64,000 nucleotides of DNA from Allacma fusca (taxonomy: Eukaryota > Arthropoda > Collembola > Symphypleona > Sminthuridae): contig OX359247.1 in assembly GCA_947179485.1 (NCBI GenBank), forward strand, positions 38,850,801 to 38,914,800. The letters run 5' to 3'. How positions within the stretch are numbered: the stretch's first letter is position 1; each line of letters starts with the position of its first letter. Positions 42,294 through 56,444 of this stretch are shown in pieces. The position numbers and the translations under genes were made by a program. Under the pieces are notes generated by a model. It was not told the DNA's origin. It saw only the letters and a list, made by a program, of their open reading frames with translations, and did not search any database.

Positions 42294-43850
42294 CCCTATG
42301 ATTCCTAAGCTTTTTAGGGTGCTACTATTCCTAAGCCGTGGACAGGCTGGCCACATGTTAAATCAAAGGGCCCGTAACAAATTAATTAGCCTATTTAGGG
42401 GGCACAATTTTAACAGCTTTGGGGCTGCAACGGAAGGATAATCGTCATTAAAATTCATTATTTATGTATATAATACATATAAAATAAATATATTTCAATA
42501 TTATTATATTATAAATATATTATATATATTATATGTTTATATTTAGTTTACACATATTTTAATTTTAGCGTTCTCCTTTGGATGCTATAAATATATATAG
42601 ATACATATAATTTTAATTATATATATACTTATATATATATATAACACATACATACTAAATATAAATATATAATATATATAAAATTATATATATTTATATA
42701 GTTTTAATTTTATGTATATATAATACTTACAAACTAAATATAAATATATAATATATATAAAATTATATATATTTATATAGTTTTAATTTTATGTATATAT
42801 AATACTTACAAACTAAATATAAATATATAATATATATAAAATAATATATATTTATATATTTTTAATGTTATGTATATATAATACTTACAAACTAAATATA
42901 AATATATAATATATATAAAATAATATATATTTATATATTTTTAGTTTTATATATATATAATACATACAAAATAAATATATATTATATATATATGTAAACT
43001 AAATATATATAATTATATATATATAAACTAAATATATATTATTTTATATATATATATAAACTAAATATATATTATTTTATATACATATAAACTAAATATA
43101 TATTATTTTATATATATATAAACTAAATATATATTATTTTATATACATATAAACTAAATATATATTATTTTATATATATATAAACTAAATATATATTATT
43201 TTATATATATATATATAAACAAAATATATATTATTTTATATATATATAAACTAAATATATATTATTTTATATATATATATATAAACAAAATATATATTAT
43301 TTTATATATATATATATAAACTAAATATATATTATTTTATATATATATAAACTAAATATATATTATTTTATATATATATATAAACAAAATATATATTATT
43401 TTATATATATATATAAACTAAATATATATTATTTTATATATATATAAACTAAATATATATTATTTTATATATATATAAACTAAATATATATTATTTTATA
43501 TATATATAAACTAAATATATATTATTTTATATATATATAAACTAAATATATATTATTTTATATATATATAAACTAAATATATATTATTTTATATATATAT
43601 ATAAACTAAATATATATTATTTTATATATATATATAAACTAAATCTATATTATTTTATATATATATATAAACTAAATCTATATTATTTTATATATATAAA
43701 CTAAATATATATTATTTTATATATATATATAAACTAAATATATATTATTTTATATGTATATAAACTAAATCTATATTATTTTATATATATATATAAACTA
43801 AATCTATATTATTTTATATATATATATATATATGTAACCTAAATCTATAT

Positions 43851-43889
<39 letters not shown>

Positions 43890-44267
43890 ACCTAAATATA
43901 TATTATTATATATATATATTATTTTTTATATATTATATATTTATATTTATTTTATATCCAAAGGAGAACGATAAAATTAAAATAATATTTCACACATACT
44001 ATGCGTATGGCCCCAATGTATTGGTATAGGCCTATGATTTTGCATTGAAAATGGTGGAGAAAAGGCAAACTTGGTACAGTCAAAATTTTCTGCACTGGTA
44101 GTGGCTTGACCTAGAACCTTGAAATTTGGAACATGTATTGCCAAAATAGTAGGGAACGATTAGCAAAATTATGAAAATTCTACGTTTCATAGTTTCGTTA
44201 AAATAAAAATATTACTGTGAAAACTTTGTGTTTTGGCCACGCTGTCCACACCTTGGGAATTATAGGG
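42294..44267. mobile_element. piggyBac-like non-autonomous element
   Basis: TTAA flanks both sides (42290-42293 and 44268-44271). The ends are inverted: CCCTATGATTCCTAAG on the left, and CCCTATAATTCCCAAGG when the right end is complemented. TTAA targets with CCC-starting ends define piggyBac-type elements. A second inverted pair lies inside: GTGGACAGGCTGGCCAC near the left end and GGCCACGCTGTCCAC near the right, and TTCTCCTTTGGAT at 42571 against ATCCAAAGGAGAA at 43958. There is no transposase. The interior is AT minisatellite. Confidence 0.78.
42480..43945. repeat. AT minisatellite block
   Basis: It has two repeat regimes. From about 42650 to 42960 there is a 79-bp unit (AAACTAAATATAAATAT repeats at 42731, 42810 and 42889). 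From about 43005 to 43870 there are some 25 units of 30-37 bases, of the form AAACTAAATATATATTATTT plus a variable TA run. It fills the centre of the piggyBac-like element. Confidence 0.93.
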
Positions 44268-44271
44268 TTAA

Positions 44272-45102
44272 CACAATTGCTCCATCAGGCCAGGAAGCAC
44301 TTACCTAGAAAACAAGGACACAATAGCTACACATAACACTGTTTGATGTCAGTATCACAGTACGTATGTACATGTCAAACCGATCCTGTCAAACCGCACG
44401 AGTTTCATACAGCTTGTCCGAAAGACATACAGAGATGCAAACCCAATACGGCCAAGAAATTCGGAATTGATTATTGCTGCCTCATCCATTCCTACCACGC
44501 ACAGAATACGAAGTAGTCCAATATATCATAAAATTATGCTCCCGCACAATCAATAATCCAACAGCTAAATTCGCTGACTGTCATAAAACATTTTTCTCTC
44601 CACCTATCGCATATAAGGGACTATTACATGAAATATTTAAGTCCCAAATTTTCTAGTAAATATATTTTTTTTTGACGTAGGCCAACCTAACTAATCCTTT
44701 AAAAAAATTGCGCGGCTATACAAAACTTATAATTTTGAAATCCATATTTCCGATCGTTTGCTTTACATATTTGACCCTCGGGACCCGAAAATGTCTCCCA
44801 TATTAATGCAGCTAATTTTAAGAATCCATGAAATAGCCTTACATGATGTGGGTGGGGGAATAATTGATTGACGCAACTTGTACATATGTATGTAAGTATC
44901 TATAAATACATACATATATCTGAGTCTGAACAACTCATCTGTCACAGATGTTCTGATTGTGAGAACCCTGTGTCATTTATGATTCATGTGTTTACTCCAA
45001 TCAGGATGGATTAACGGAAAGCCCAAGTCATTTACACTAGAATAAATATCATTCTGATATATGTTTTTATTGAAATTAAATTCTGACAAACAATATAACA
45101 GA
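44272..45102. other. Non-coding interval
   Basis: No supported gene. The 3' UTR of the minus-strand GPCR gene probably extends into its right part. Confidence 0.45.
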
Positions 45103-48100
45103 CTATAATTTTGACAGTTCCATGGTGTCCCTATGAGTCTGGGACCGGTTGCAACAATAGTATAAATAGCATAAATAGGACGTCAAAGGGAATGGATTGG
45201 TTTCCTGAATGCATCCGCAAAGGAATTTGCGGAGTCGCTGACTCAGAATAAACAGGACGATAGGAATGGAGAAAATAAAGTAGTGAGTAATGAACTGCAA
45301 GTTTTTACTGGAGACCAAATGCTGGATCTTCCACTGTGTTGATACGATTTCCTCAGGTAAATCATATACTGTGGCATGGAGTCCGATCGGGAGCCAAAAT
45401 ACTATGAAAACCGCTGTAAATATACAAGCATTCCGGACCAACCTCAGTCTCTCGTCTGTCCTGGAAGTGATCTCCGGCTACATAAAATGCCCAAACAATA
45501 TATCCTACACACACTGACCAAGTTCTTATACATATACCGAAGCAAAAAGATGTACAAGGTAAGAATCAGCATCATGGGAACCTTAGGAGAAAGTGTTTAA
45601 AAGTATGTACATTGGGTGTAAGTATGCACTCTGTACATCTATTCAGTGTACTACTCACACTGCTCTATAAAAATACCTCTTTATAAAAGCACTACTGGCT
45701 TTAACGGCTTACGGATTCTCATGCACTCTACCATTTACAAAATCCAATTTGCCTAAGCTTTTGTACGATACAGATGTTCTTGTGGGAGAGAGCCTACTGT
45801 AATCTCATGTGCGTAGTTACATTAGGTAGTATATTAATAATTGCATGTATTAAATATATATCACATTCACTTGGCAACATAGCTATGGTGAGCTATGTAT
45901 CTGTATGTGCAGAATTTGCAGATGTACTTTCCATTGTACGTATTTCAGGGGAGTGTCACATCCTTAGAGTTCCTATGAAAACTTTGTCTTTGTGCTTGCT
46001 CTCCAAAACAAATCCAAAAAAATCCCTTCAAGGCATAAAAAGTTATTTCCGAGAAGTTCCTTCAAGCAACGACTCATAAGAAAGACAAAAAAAAAAGTTG
46101 CTCAAATATCAAAAATTCAAAAAGGAATATGACTCTGACAATACCAGAACCACCGTTTGCCACTAGGAGAACTAGAGAATAATAAAGGGAAAGTTAAAAT
46201 TCACAATATTACCTGTCGGAATATCAGGAACTTGATTTTCGATCTCATTCTGATGAGCTCTGAAAGAAACCACATAAATACGATATATAATTATTAGACA
46301 CATCAAGATATATTTATGTACATAATTGAATTCCCCAACAAATTCCAACTAGGTACTGTGAACAGCTAGATTCCATTCATGGGACATGGAACTTATACTT
46401 TCCAACAGAACTCTAGATTTGCCAAAGTTAATGTACAATTGATTTTTGTTTCTGTCGAGGCTGGGGGACTTGTTTAAAGTTTTGGGCTTAAAAAGACACT
46501 TGTCAAGAAATGTGACATGCTCTCACCGACAACTAGAACCACGGCGGGCACCACGAACACAATAGTTACATGTAGAAAGACGTACAGGAAATGCACTGAC
46601 ATATTCACTAGGAGAACCTGCGAAATATACCAAACTTTTTATGTAATTATTTAAGAGCTGTGCATTTACATTTGCAACATCATTTGCTAGACGTATCAAA
46701 TAAGACGCTAATGTACAAATAATTACTAAATAATAAATATCTACTAATTCGATTACTCATCCCACACGTTTGTGGATGTAGATCCAAAAGTGTAACTCTG
46801 AGAGTGCTGAGAATGTATACCAAACGGCAAGATTCGCGGCATATAAGCATACCTCGATGAGTTATATTCACGCTGTCTCCGCTTTCACACATGTACTTCC
46901 TAAACGCATGATGTAATGTACCGCAACATAACTCCTGAATTCATACCTAGACATGCTTCTAAGATGTACACCGGAGAGCATATTGGACTGTGGTATACGT
47001 AATTATACGTTCCAACGGTATGTATGAATGCACTTTTAGAGGCTCACTGGCAATAATAAGATAGCTTACTAAAACCACGTATTCAATTTGTTCATTACTC
47101 AGAATTTTATTACACAGACAAAAGTAAATTGTATACAATTGTTACTTTACCAAAGTATTATCTACAGAAACCTCAAATGGGGAAGTAATCCGTACTTCGT
47201 TGGAGTCTTAGTCGTTCCTAAATGATTGCAGGATACTGCGGATGACCCGATGGGTTGATTTGAGTCCCTTAAGTTGATCAAGGTATGGATTGTACCCTTC
47301 ATCGACTTTGTCCTCGTATTTTCTACGAAGACTTATTCGTGACTTTTGCTACAACCGCTAGAAAATATATACCTTAAATGAGCTGAGATCAGGAGAGAGA
47401 TTGGTCAGAATGATTTAAACGCGGAAGGCGAAGTAATTTAATTTAATAGTGGATTATCACAATATTTTTACCCAGTGCAATTCCAATCGATTCTGGGGAA
47501 TTGCTTTCCTAGGGTTGATCTCACAACAAACATTGTCGGAACCAGCAGTGTCGATTTCTTTTAACCTGCGTAGGAAAGAATGTTAAATACTGAGCATGCC
47601 TGTTATTATATAGATAATATTAACTGGCTGACCTTTTCATTAATCTCTTTCCACTAAGAGTGAACTCTCTCGATTCCTCAATTCAGTTCAAAGACCCTCC
47701 ATTACAACTATCATTTACAACAACAATTATTATTAACACAACAAAAATAATTTAGGAACAATTATCATTTTAAATGTCAACTTAAAAGAGTAATGTGTAC
47801 ATTATTTTCATACACTGCTCTTGTCAGGTGCCATCTAGTATAATAGGTCGCTCCGCTGGGAGTTGATAAGATGATACTGTATTGATTCGAAATTATTTTA
47901 CATTACCTCCCGGGATTGTTGCTAAACGGTAACAGAATTGGATGGAATGACTGGGGAAGGAGGATCCAGATGGTTATCATTGAGCTGAAATAGAAAATAG
48001 TGTATAGGATAACTTTAACAACCACCCGTGAAGATGGTAATATATGTACATATTATTTCCTAATGCATATTATTTAATGAGAGCAAAATAAAATTGTGAA

Positions 48101-51100
48101 ACCTTATCAGCTAGTAATTTCTCCAACTCCGATGATGAAATTATTGGACCTAAATAATTGGTCCTTTCGTTTTCGTCTGTAAAAGCAATTAGCTTGTTGT
48201 TTTCAGCCATTATACCGTGATGATGGTAAGACAAAAATTATTACTGTACTACACAACCAAAGCGTGCGTTGAATTAAGTGGCCATGTTGAAAAGCATTCG
48301 TGAGGCTGACTGTGAGACCGTTACAATTTTGCATATGCATTGTGTAGCTGATCAATGTATATTCTGCAGAAGCACTATGTGATACATTTGGAAGTATAGA
48401 CCCGCGAGGTATGCTCCGCAGATAGTCACAATGAAGCATGATCAAGTATACTTGCAATTTAGGTATGCTTGCAGAGGGTATGATGATGTACACTTTAATA
48501 TGCATCTAGCATTGTGTGGGGCAACGTTATGCAGATGCTGCATGAATTATATTTTGCCGGCTAAGTTCTACAATCCCGGCCGTTTCCACTTTTCCACCTT
48601 TTTTTCCACTTTTTTCCACCTTTTCCACTTTTCCCACTTTTTCCACTTTTTTCCACTTTTTTCCACTTTGTCCACCTTTTCCCTTTTAAAATTTCTTCAA
48701 CTTAAACTAACGGTCCCAAAATGACCCCAGCTTCATTAAGAGCATCTCCCCGTGGAATATTTTAGGCCGGTGGACCAAGGATGGGATTCGGAATCGGTAT
48801 CGGATTTATATTCGAAAATTTGAGGATTTTATTTCATATTGGAATTCCAAATAATTCCCAGAAAGTATTTTAATTCAAAATCGCATTTAAACAAAATTTT
48901 GGAATCGGAATTGGTATTCAAATATGTTTTACTGAATTCCGATTAAAATAAAGTATTGCTTTCAATGGTATATTTCATCAAGTGTATATACTTACATATA
49001 AATTTAAATTTGTCATTTAACAACTAAACAACTGAACTAGTAAACACTAAACCTCCTAAAACAATGACTAGAACTTACAATATTAATATTATTTCATTTA
49101 TTTATTTATTAAAACTTAAAATATACGGTTTTGGGGGAGGTCAGCACACAGCAGTTCTAGTCATTGTTTTAGGGTGTTTAGTGTTTACTGGTTCAGTTGT
49201 TCAGTGTTTTAGGGAGACCCCCCCCCCAACCCCCGCAGGTCATTAAGTATTAATTTAAAGCTGAAAAAACACGTTCAACTGATATTTGAACTCCAACATT
49301 ACTAATTTTCTTTCGGCCCATTTTTAGTTACCTAAATAGTTTTTGGTATCAACGATTTAAATTACTTGAGTAATTAGCTTGTAGGACAAACAATAGTTTT
49401 GATCACAACCTTTAAAAACTTCCGACTACGTGCTAATAATTCGACTCTATTTTACGTAGAATGCGGAAGCATGTGCATTTCGGATGAAGAAAACGTTCGC
49501 CAATGCTCTTTGATTAATTTTACAGTACGTTGTAAGTAAAAAATTGCGACAAATTTAAATTTATATTTAAGTATATACACTTGATGAAATATACTATTGA
49601 AAGCAATACTTTATTTTAATCGGAATTCAGTAAAACATATTTGAATACCAATTCCGATTCCAAAATTTTGTTTAAATGCGATTTTGAATTAAAATACTTT
49701 TTGGGAATTATTTGGAATTCCAATATGAAATAAAATCCTCAAATTTTCGAATATAAATCTGATACCGATTCCGAATCCCATCCTTGGTCCACCGGCCTAA
49801 AATATTCCACGGGGAGATGCTCTTAATGAAGCTGGGGTCATTTTGGGACAGTTAGTTTAAGTTGAATGTGCGGTAGGAATTTTGAAATTTTAAAGGGAAA
49901 AGGTGGACAAAGTGGAAAAAAGTGGAAAAAGTGGAAAAATTGGAAAAAGTGGAAAAGGTGGAAAAGTGGAAACGGCCGGGATTGTAGAACTTAGCCTATT
50001 TTGCCATTATTAATTTGTTTTAAAACATCGTGAGCATACTAATTGTAAGTATCGTTAGTGAATAAGTAGTGTTCATGGTTTAGTATCTATTGCCTATTTA
50101 AATGTTTAATATTGAAATGGAAATGAGTTACTTTTTTACACTTCCTTGGAGACGTCACCAGGGCTCGTGTTCCGTAGACATTAATGAAAGCTGCTGGAAG
50201 TGTCAGGAGAAGGGATATGACCCAAATAGCTATTATCTTGATTGCCGTCCATGTCTTTGATGGGAGAAGTTGGAAAGGTATCGTCGCGGTTGCAGACTTA
50301 CTCCTCTCTAAGCTGATAGCCATTGTGGTCATGGACATCACAGGAAATGGAAATCCTGTGGTAGGATCGATACGATTTCATTATTCAGTCTTGCAATTAT
50401 ACTTGATTAATTATCTAATTTTCATGTAGATCAAAGGACGATACTGAGGATTAAAATTACTCATGGGACACTGTCATCTACAAGGTTAAGCTTATTATTT
50501 AGAACTTTTGACGGAATCTCAGACAATAAACTTGGAAATAATATTACTTTAGGATCAAAATAATTTTAATTAGTTGTCTGTATAGACACCTACTCACATT
50601 TACTTAAATAATTAATTATAATTATTTCAATGTCAGTAACACATTGTTATCACTCATTGTAGAGGGTTTTCACAAAGTGATTGGAGCACACTTTTTAGAT
50701 TTACAAATTTCACTCAGTCTCAAAAGATAATTTGTTACAAGAATTAACAAAATCTTGGTCAAAATTCACATTTCCTCCATGGCTCGTACGACTCTGGAGG
50801 AAGGAGTATAGTCTCAGTAAGCATATAGGAAATTGCCGAAAATTTAGTAAAAATAAGTTGCTAAAATTCGTTTCTCTATAATTGGAAAAATAAAATTAAA
50901 GGAATTCTTGTGAATATTCATGAAGTAATTTAGTTACTAACAATGAGCAAATACTTTACGATACAATCATCGGAATTAATTGGAATTGGTAAGCAGACAT
51001 CCTGAGGGAGCATATATACATTGGGGTAGAAAAAATAGGCAGGATAACATCTGCAAGGCGTACGCCTCTTCAACATGAAAATGGTGCCTAGTACACGGGG

Positions 51101-53271
51101 ATTATTTTTTGACTTTTCGTGGAAATGTTTTATCCAACTCTCAGTTTAAAGAATTTTTCCCGTCGACACGATTTTTAAATATCCCAGGAATTATTAAAAT
51201 ATTACAAAATGTTTCATGAATAATGCCACAGGGCATATGTAAATCCTTTCAAAGACCATCCTTTTTAGTAAATTACATGCCTTTCCCAACAGAACTAGAA
51301 CTATGGATACATAAATTCTGAGATGTTATCCCTTACTGTGAAAAACTGCAAAAATTCCACATAAGTATCCGTTTTCGTAATCCAGTTCCAAATTAAGCTT
51401 GTACTCCATGTGACGATAAATGAGGATTGCATTGTAAGCCATAGAAGCGAGGCACAGGTTGGCAATTAGATAGTTCGTCCTTCTGGAATAATTATTTTAT
51501 TATTAAATAACTGATTAATTGCAGATATCTTACCATTTAAAACATTTCTTGAGACAACAGGAGTATAAACAGTATCTACATATTGTTAGGTATGAATACA
51601 TAGTCGTTATAATTTTTCCTACGACTATGTAATTATTCATACCTAACAATATTTCAAATTCTAATAAAAATAGTTGACAGAACTTCAGGCAAGAAATTAG
51701 CAATTTTGACTTCAAAAGAGCTTTGTGAATAAAATAATATTTCCTCTCTGTAATGCCTCACGGCATTTTAACTTTCACCATCTTTATCTTGGAAGTCTCA
51801 TCCATTATAGTATTTAAATAAAGAGAGCTGACGCAGTGAGCATTATACAGTACATAGAACATTAACATAGTTACATAAAACAAACATTCTTATTGTGAGA
51901 CACTCTTATTTATTCACTTGGGGCACTGTGATATCAAATCTGTTGGCTTGAAGGGAAAAAATCGGTGGTTGAAAGCACCTGAAGTTTCCGGGTGCTGAGT
52001 CAAATTCCGCCAACCTGAGTATCTATTCGGAGTTTTTAAATTCGAAGATAGGGAAGTTGTAACTGACGATTAGTAAGGAGTCGAGTTATTTAAGTACTAT
52101 TTTGAGTAATATATTACATAATATATAGAAACAAGATATCTAATGCCTTTAGCAGGAATTTCATTTCTACCTGAAAGTTTCCCTTGTTATAAGAGAGAAG
52201 AGGAGCGGTTCCGATTTCACAGACTTTACAATTTAATCAAAAACTTTTCCTAAAACAAAACACCACAGCGGGACAATTTTTCCCTCTGCGACAAAAGAAG
52301 CCGGGTAAAAATTACATTGGAATTGAAAGAATGTTTATTCCAAGAAAGTAAAGTGAAAAGATGTCATGGGGAGTACTCACTCCCAGGGATCACGTTCCAA
52401 TGAGCTAAACACGTCGTTCATTTTCCAATTTCCCCATTTATTTCCCTGCTCCTGTTTTCTTGAAACGTACAAGCTTACTGAGGTGAAATTTTCATGCTTT
52501 ACAGTATTACCACATTACTGACGTGGAAGCTTACAGAACATCAAATGGAAAGTTCCACTTCAAAGTTAGAATATTTCACCAGCACTGTGTGGTTTTTGTA
52601 TCTAAATGTAATTATGTACATACATATGCATGTATAAATATCTACATATGTAATATTCTAGGAAATTATTTTATGATCAGTGCTATGTTCTCGGCTCAGC
52701 TTAGTGCTCTCATTCTCTCATAATATTAGCTTTGCAAATTCCTTTGGTAGATTAATTAGCCGAAGGGCGAGAAATCGGGCCCCTCTACGCAGATTGTGAG
52801 CAAATGACATATTCAATTATCTGCGGATATTTTCCATTAGTATGTGAAGCACATACTAATAATTCCTCAATAATTTTCAGTAATTTCATAGAATTTAGTA
52901 ATTAATAATTATTAGATATTACTGGAACCCAAATTGAGTTTCATAATTTGTAGTCAGAATCTACATTCAACAAATTGTATATAGAATTATAATAATAATT
53001 ATTAATGCAAACATATACAAAAGATAACCACATTTGAAACTTACTTTCGAAACTTGGGATGGAAGGAGATTATGAGGACAATCAAAATGTTTACGAAGGT
53101 ACTGAAAACAGCGAAGGAGATCTCGAAGAAAGATTTACTAGTGAAATCCAATCTGTAGCTTTCCGGGAGGATTCTGACAGATGTGAAGTTCACAGTTTCC
53201 ATAGGGATCGATCCCCAATTTACTTGGGCTTCCCAGCTTGAGTCCGTCATACTGCTTACTTGAAATGGCAT
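45103..53271 (-). CDS. Rhodopsin-type G protein-coupled receptor, six exons seen
   Basis: Minus-strand exons with consistent phases: 53045-53271 (N-terminus and TM1, FFEISFAVFSTFVNILIVL), 51337-51482 (TM2, NYLIANLCLASM, to a Cys before TM3), about 50130-50355 (end of TM3 with TMAISLERSK, and TM4 with IIAIWVISLLLTLPA), 46527-46617 (TM5, VTIVFVVPAVVLVV), 46213-46259 (loop 3), 45103-45477 (loop 3, TM6 FIVFWLPIG, TM7 HYFIFSIPIVLF, tail CGC). The exon for extracellular loop 2 was not resolved. TM2 has Ser where Asp2.50 is expected, and TM7 reads IPIVL rather than NPxxY. The ligand class is unknown; a peptide-type receptor is possible. Introns hold a nested gene and a fold-back transposon. Confidence 0.7.
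47208..48210 (-). CDS. Four-exon gene, 128 aa, nested in a GPCR intron; function unknown
   Basis: Exons are 48103-48210, 47907-47950, 47472-47565 and 47208-47348. All have GT/AG borders, the phases close exactly, and the total is 387 nt. It opens with ATG (MAENNKLIAF) and ends SILQSFRND before TAA. The acceptor of exon 2 has a clear pyrimidine tract. The protein is charged, with no membrane segment or signal peptide and no motif I recognise; the C-terminus has RRKYEDKVDEGYNPYLDQL. It lies on the same strand as the receptor gene, between the TM4 and TM5 exons, so independent transcription or an alternative receptor transcript are both possible. Confidence 0.5.
48559..49996. mobile_element. 1.4-kb fold-back (Mutator-like?) element
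   Basis: Arms of about 450 bases (48559-49018 and 49547-49996) are near-perfect inverted copies starting GGCTAAGTTCTACAATCCCG. A second inverted pair sits inside (49027-49066 and 49150-49207). A 9-bp direct repeat TATTTTGCC flanks it (48550-48558 and 49997-50005). Long terminal repeats with 9-bp duplication fit Mutator-like elements; there is no transposase. The outer arm is iterated TTTTCCAC words. It sits in the GPCR intron between the TM4 and TM5 exons. Confidence 0.82.
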
Positions 53272-56200
53272 TTACTTCAGTCCCACTTTATAAACCACTT
53301 GAGCAAACTTCTGGTATTCAAACTTTTGTAAATTACGCTTTGACTTTAGAGAACAGCAATAAATAAGACGCTCAACGGATCTTGGAATAGATACAGTTTT
53401 GTAATAAGGACGCAGGAGCTTTTACTGACAGTTAAAAAATGTACTTACTGGGTGCTTTGCGGCTGTTTAAATCTAAATGCTACCATGGATTTATATTTAC
53501 GTTTTTTTAGTGAAGTGGTGACAAAGTTCTTGATGGTTAAATATTTCATGGAGCTCAGTATTTATTTAGTTTTTGAAAGAGCACAAAAAACGGGATGCTT
53601 AGTTTGTAAAGAAGTCCTTGAAGAATTCAGAACCTCGAATAAATCTGAAATTTTTCTTACCCTTTTTGTTCAATTGAACCTTCACGAAGACATACATTTA
53701 CATATCAACAAAAATATTCCTTTTGCCACATTTTCAACCGGTAACCTTTTATTATATTTTATCTCTTCAGGATTCTGGAAAAGTTGTCAAGAAAGTTTAT
53801 AAGTGATTAAAATTTCCTTGAAGCACTACATTTATGGGCATAATGTGTACGTAGTTCTAAAAGTATTTCTCTTTCTTATGATAATCCGTAAGAATGAAAA
53901 GTGAAGCCCGAGGTGTATAGACCGAGATTCCTAAAATCAAAACAGGGATTATGCACTTCAAAAATTAATTCTCTGGGGAAGAATCGTCTCTTGCTTTGAA
54001 TAGTAGCAATAATAATTAATTACTCACACACAATTAAAATAATAGTAGCTCACGAAAGGCTTACTGATGAGTATTACCCATGTAGAAATATAATTAAATA
54101 ACTTCCCAAATTATATAGTACTTCCAATTGCATCAAAATTAATTACTTGGCCCTCAGGCCTGGTTTTCAGCGATAACAGTTTGATTGATGCTCCAACCCC
54201 CTACACTTTCTACAACTTTTACGGAGAATGTTAGGATTTCAAAGTTTATGTATCTATCCATGGAACTTTATCTAGCACAACCTGCTGGGACGGAGTTCTG
54301 AAGTGAGACTGTACGTGGGATATTTGGGTTGCTTAGTATCACTTCACTTTCCTCACTTTCTCTGTCATGTTCCGGGAAAACGTTTCCCTCAGTCAGACAT
54401 GCTTAGCCTATAACACTGTGAACAATCATATTGAGAGAGGTTCTGTTTACCTTTTCTTTTTATACTGCTCACCCTTCCGCAACTATATAGTGCCAGAGAG
54501 AATTTCGGGAGTTAATGGAAAAGGTTGCTACAAAAAAAACAAGTCTGCAAACACCAAGTTTGTGTTTACTTGGGTATAGCCCATATATAGAATTTATAGG
54601 ATTATTACCTTCATACATATTTAGATACATGTAATTGTATTATGTGAATAGAAAGCTGTCAAGGGTTTAGCAAAGCATTTTTCTACATCTACCTCAGATG
54701 TTTGTGTAGAAACAATTAGGCCGGAAATTATGCATTGTCTTGTATCTTATATGTAGGGAACTTTCAACTATAGATGCTTCGGAGCCTTTAATTCACTGTT
54801 TGTAAGGATTTGTGTACAGACTTACAAATGATCCATGTGTAAGCCTTATGAGTAAACTGTAGGCGTTTCAATTTGCTCGGTGCTAAATAGAAATGAAAAA
54901 AATATGTTGGACCGCATTGAATTTATGTAACCTTGCCCTTTTTGTTAGTCCTTTTGATAGCTGTTGAGTTTTGGATAGCTCACTAATAATAGTAGGCTTT
55001 CAGAATTTAGTCAATAAAAATAAAGACTCCGCAATAAAATAATGGGCAGGATCTTTACCCCAAGAACAACTAATTTCAATAACTGTTTTGCATCTCAATA
55101 GCCCCTGATTGCTTTCGAAATCAGCTTGTCCTTGACCTACTTAAGTCAAGGCTAGAATTCCAAGTATTTCCCAACTGGATTGTCATAATAAGCGTAGGAA
55201 TAATTTGAAGTTACGACAGACGTTTTGGATGCGAGGGAAGAGGAGAAAGTCGATATCAGTGGATTTGAGAAAGTTGAATTGATTGCACTTATGTAAACTA
55301 GACCTATGGGCATTCTTTCCTTACTCAATAAATACGCCTACAATACTTTCAAATCCTGAAAGAAAGCATCAACAAAATAAAAGTTGATTGGAATAAGAGT
55401 CTCTAGTTTCGGTTGGAAGTTTCCCTCCAGGGTCAAATAAAAAAATAGAATAATAAACTTTTCTCACAAAGCAACAGCCATATAAGGAGGAAATCCAGCT
55501 CATCATTAGCTAACGACTCCTATATTCTTGTTCAAGGGACCTCATAAATTAAAGTTTTTTTTCTCTCGCTAGATTCGTTTTGGAAAAAAATATTTCCCCA
55601 AAAAGTAGATAGAACTAACAAGAAATAATAAATTACTTATTTTACATTAGATTAATTTTGAAGACAATTTGTAATTAATGTAAATAGGCATGTGAATGAA
55701 AGGATGAAAAAAGTTTCAGGGAAAGTTTACTTCCCGGATAGTACCTACATAATTACATATGTATGTGTGTATTCCAAGGAAAGCATATAGATTTGCTGGG
55801 GTTACATCTTCTAATGTTTGTTCCCGATTTGCTTGTAATGAAAATGGTATTTAATTTAATTAAAATGTGAATATGTGCAAATGAACGTTTCTATAGGTAG
55901 ATTTATACAAATATGTACAGATAGTTACTGTGGTATTCATTCCCAGTTGTATATATCCCCAGTACTCTACCACATGTGATACAACAACGGTTGAACAGGA
56001 CTTGAACTATTTGTTACTAACAAAAGGGGAAATCCTTTGACAGCTATACTCTCCAATCTCGTACTGTATACAACTCACCCGCCTTGCTTGGTAACTTAAT
56101 GCCATGGAATATATTCACACAATTACTCACGAGCTGTTTTCATAAGTTCAACCTTGTAATAATAACTATATAGCTCCTCAAATTGAAGCCCTTGTCAATT

Positions 56201-56436
56201 CCTTCAACTCTCAGTACTGTATTACTTAGGGAGATATTCAAACAGAAATAAACCGGGCAGCCAGGTCAATTCAATCGAACAATAGTGGGATTTTGAAAAG
56301 AGGTGAACAAAACCACGTTAGTTTGTAACCCGTCTGACCCTAAATATTGACATAGTTTAATGAATCAAATTTTAGAACCAATATTTTTTGAGTGACTCCC
56401 TTGTATGATCTAGCTATATGCTATGAGTCAACCTAC
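53272..56436. other. Upstream flank of the GPCR gene, no confirmed gene
   Basis: A 116-codon plus-strand frame (53452-53802) has plausible composition but no family signature or splice partner. The rest is AT-rich non-coding DNA. The GPCR promoter and any 5' exon should lie here. Confidence 0.4.
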
Positions 56437-56444
56437 GTACACAT

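Noticed and set aside
45774-46079. 101-codon plus-strand frame opposite the GPCR introns
   Set aside because: It has no splice context or family resemblance and lies antisense to the intron between the last two receptor exons.
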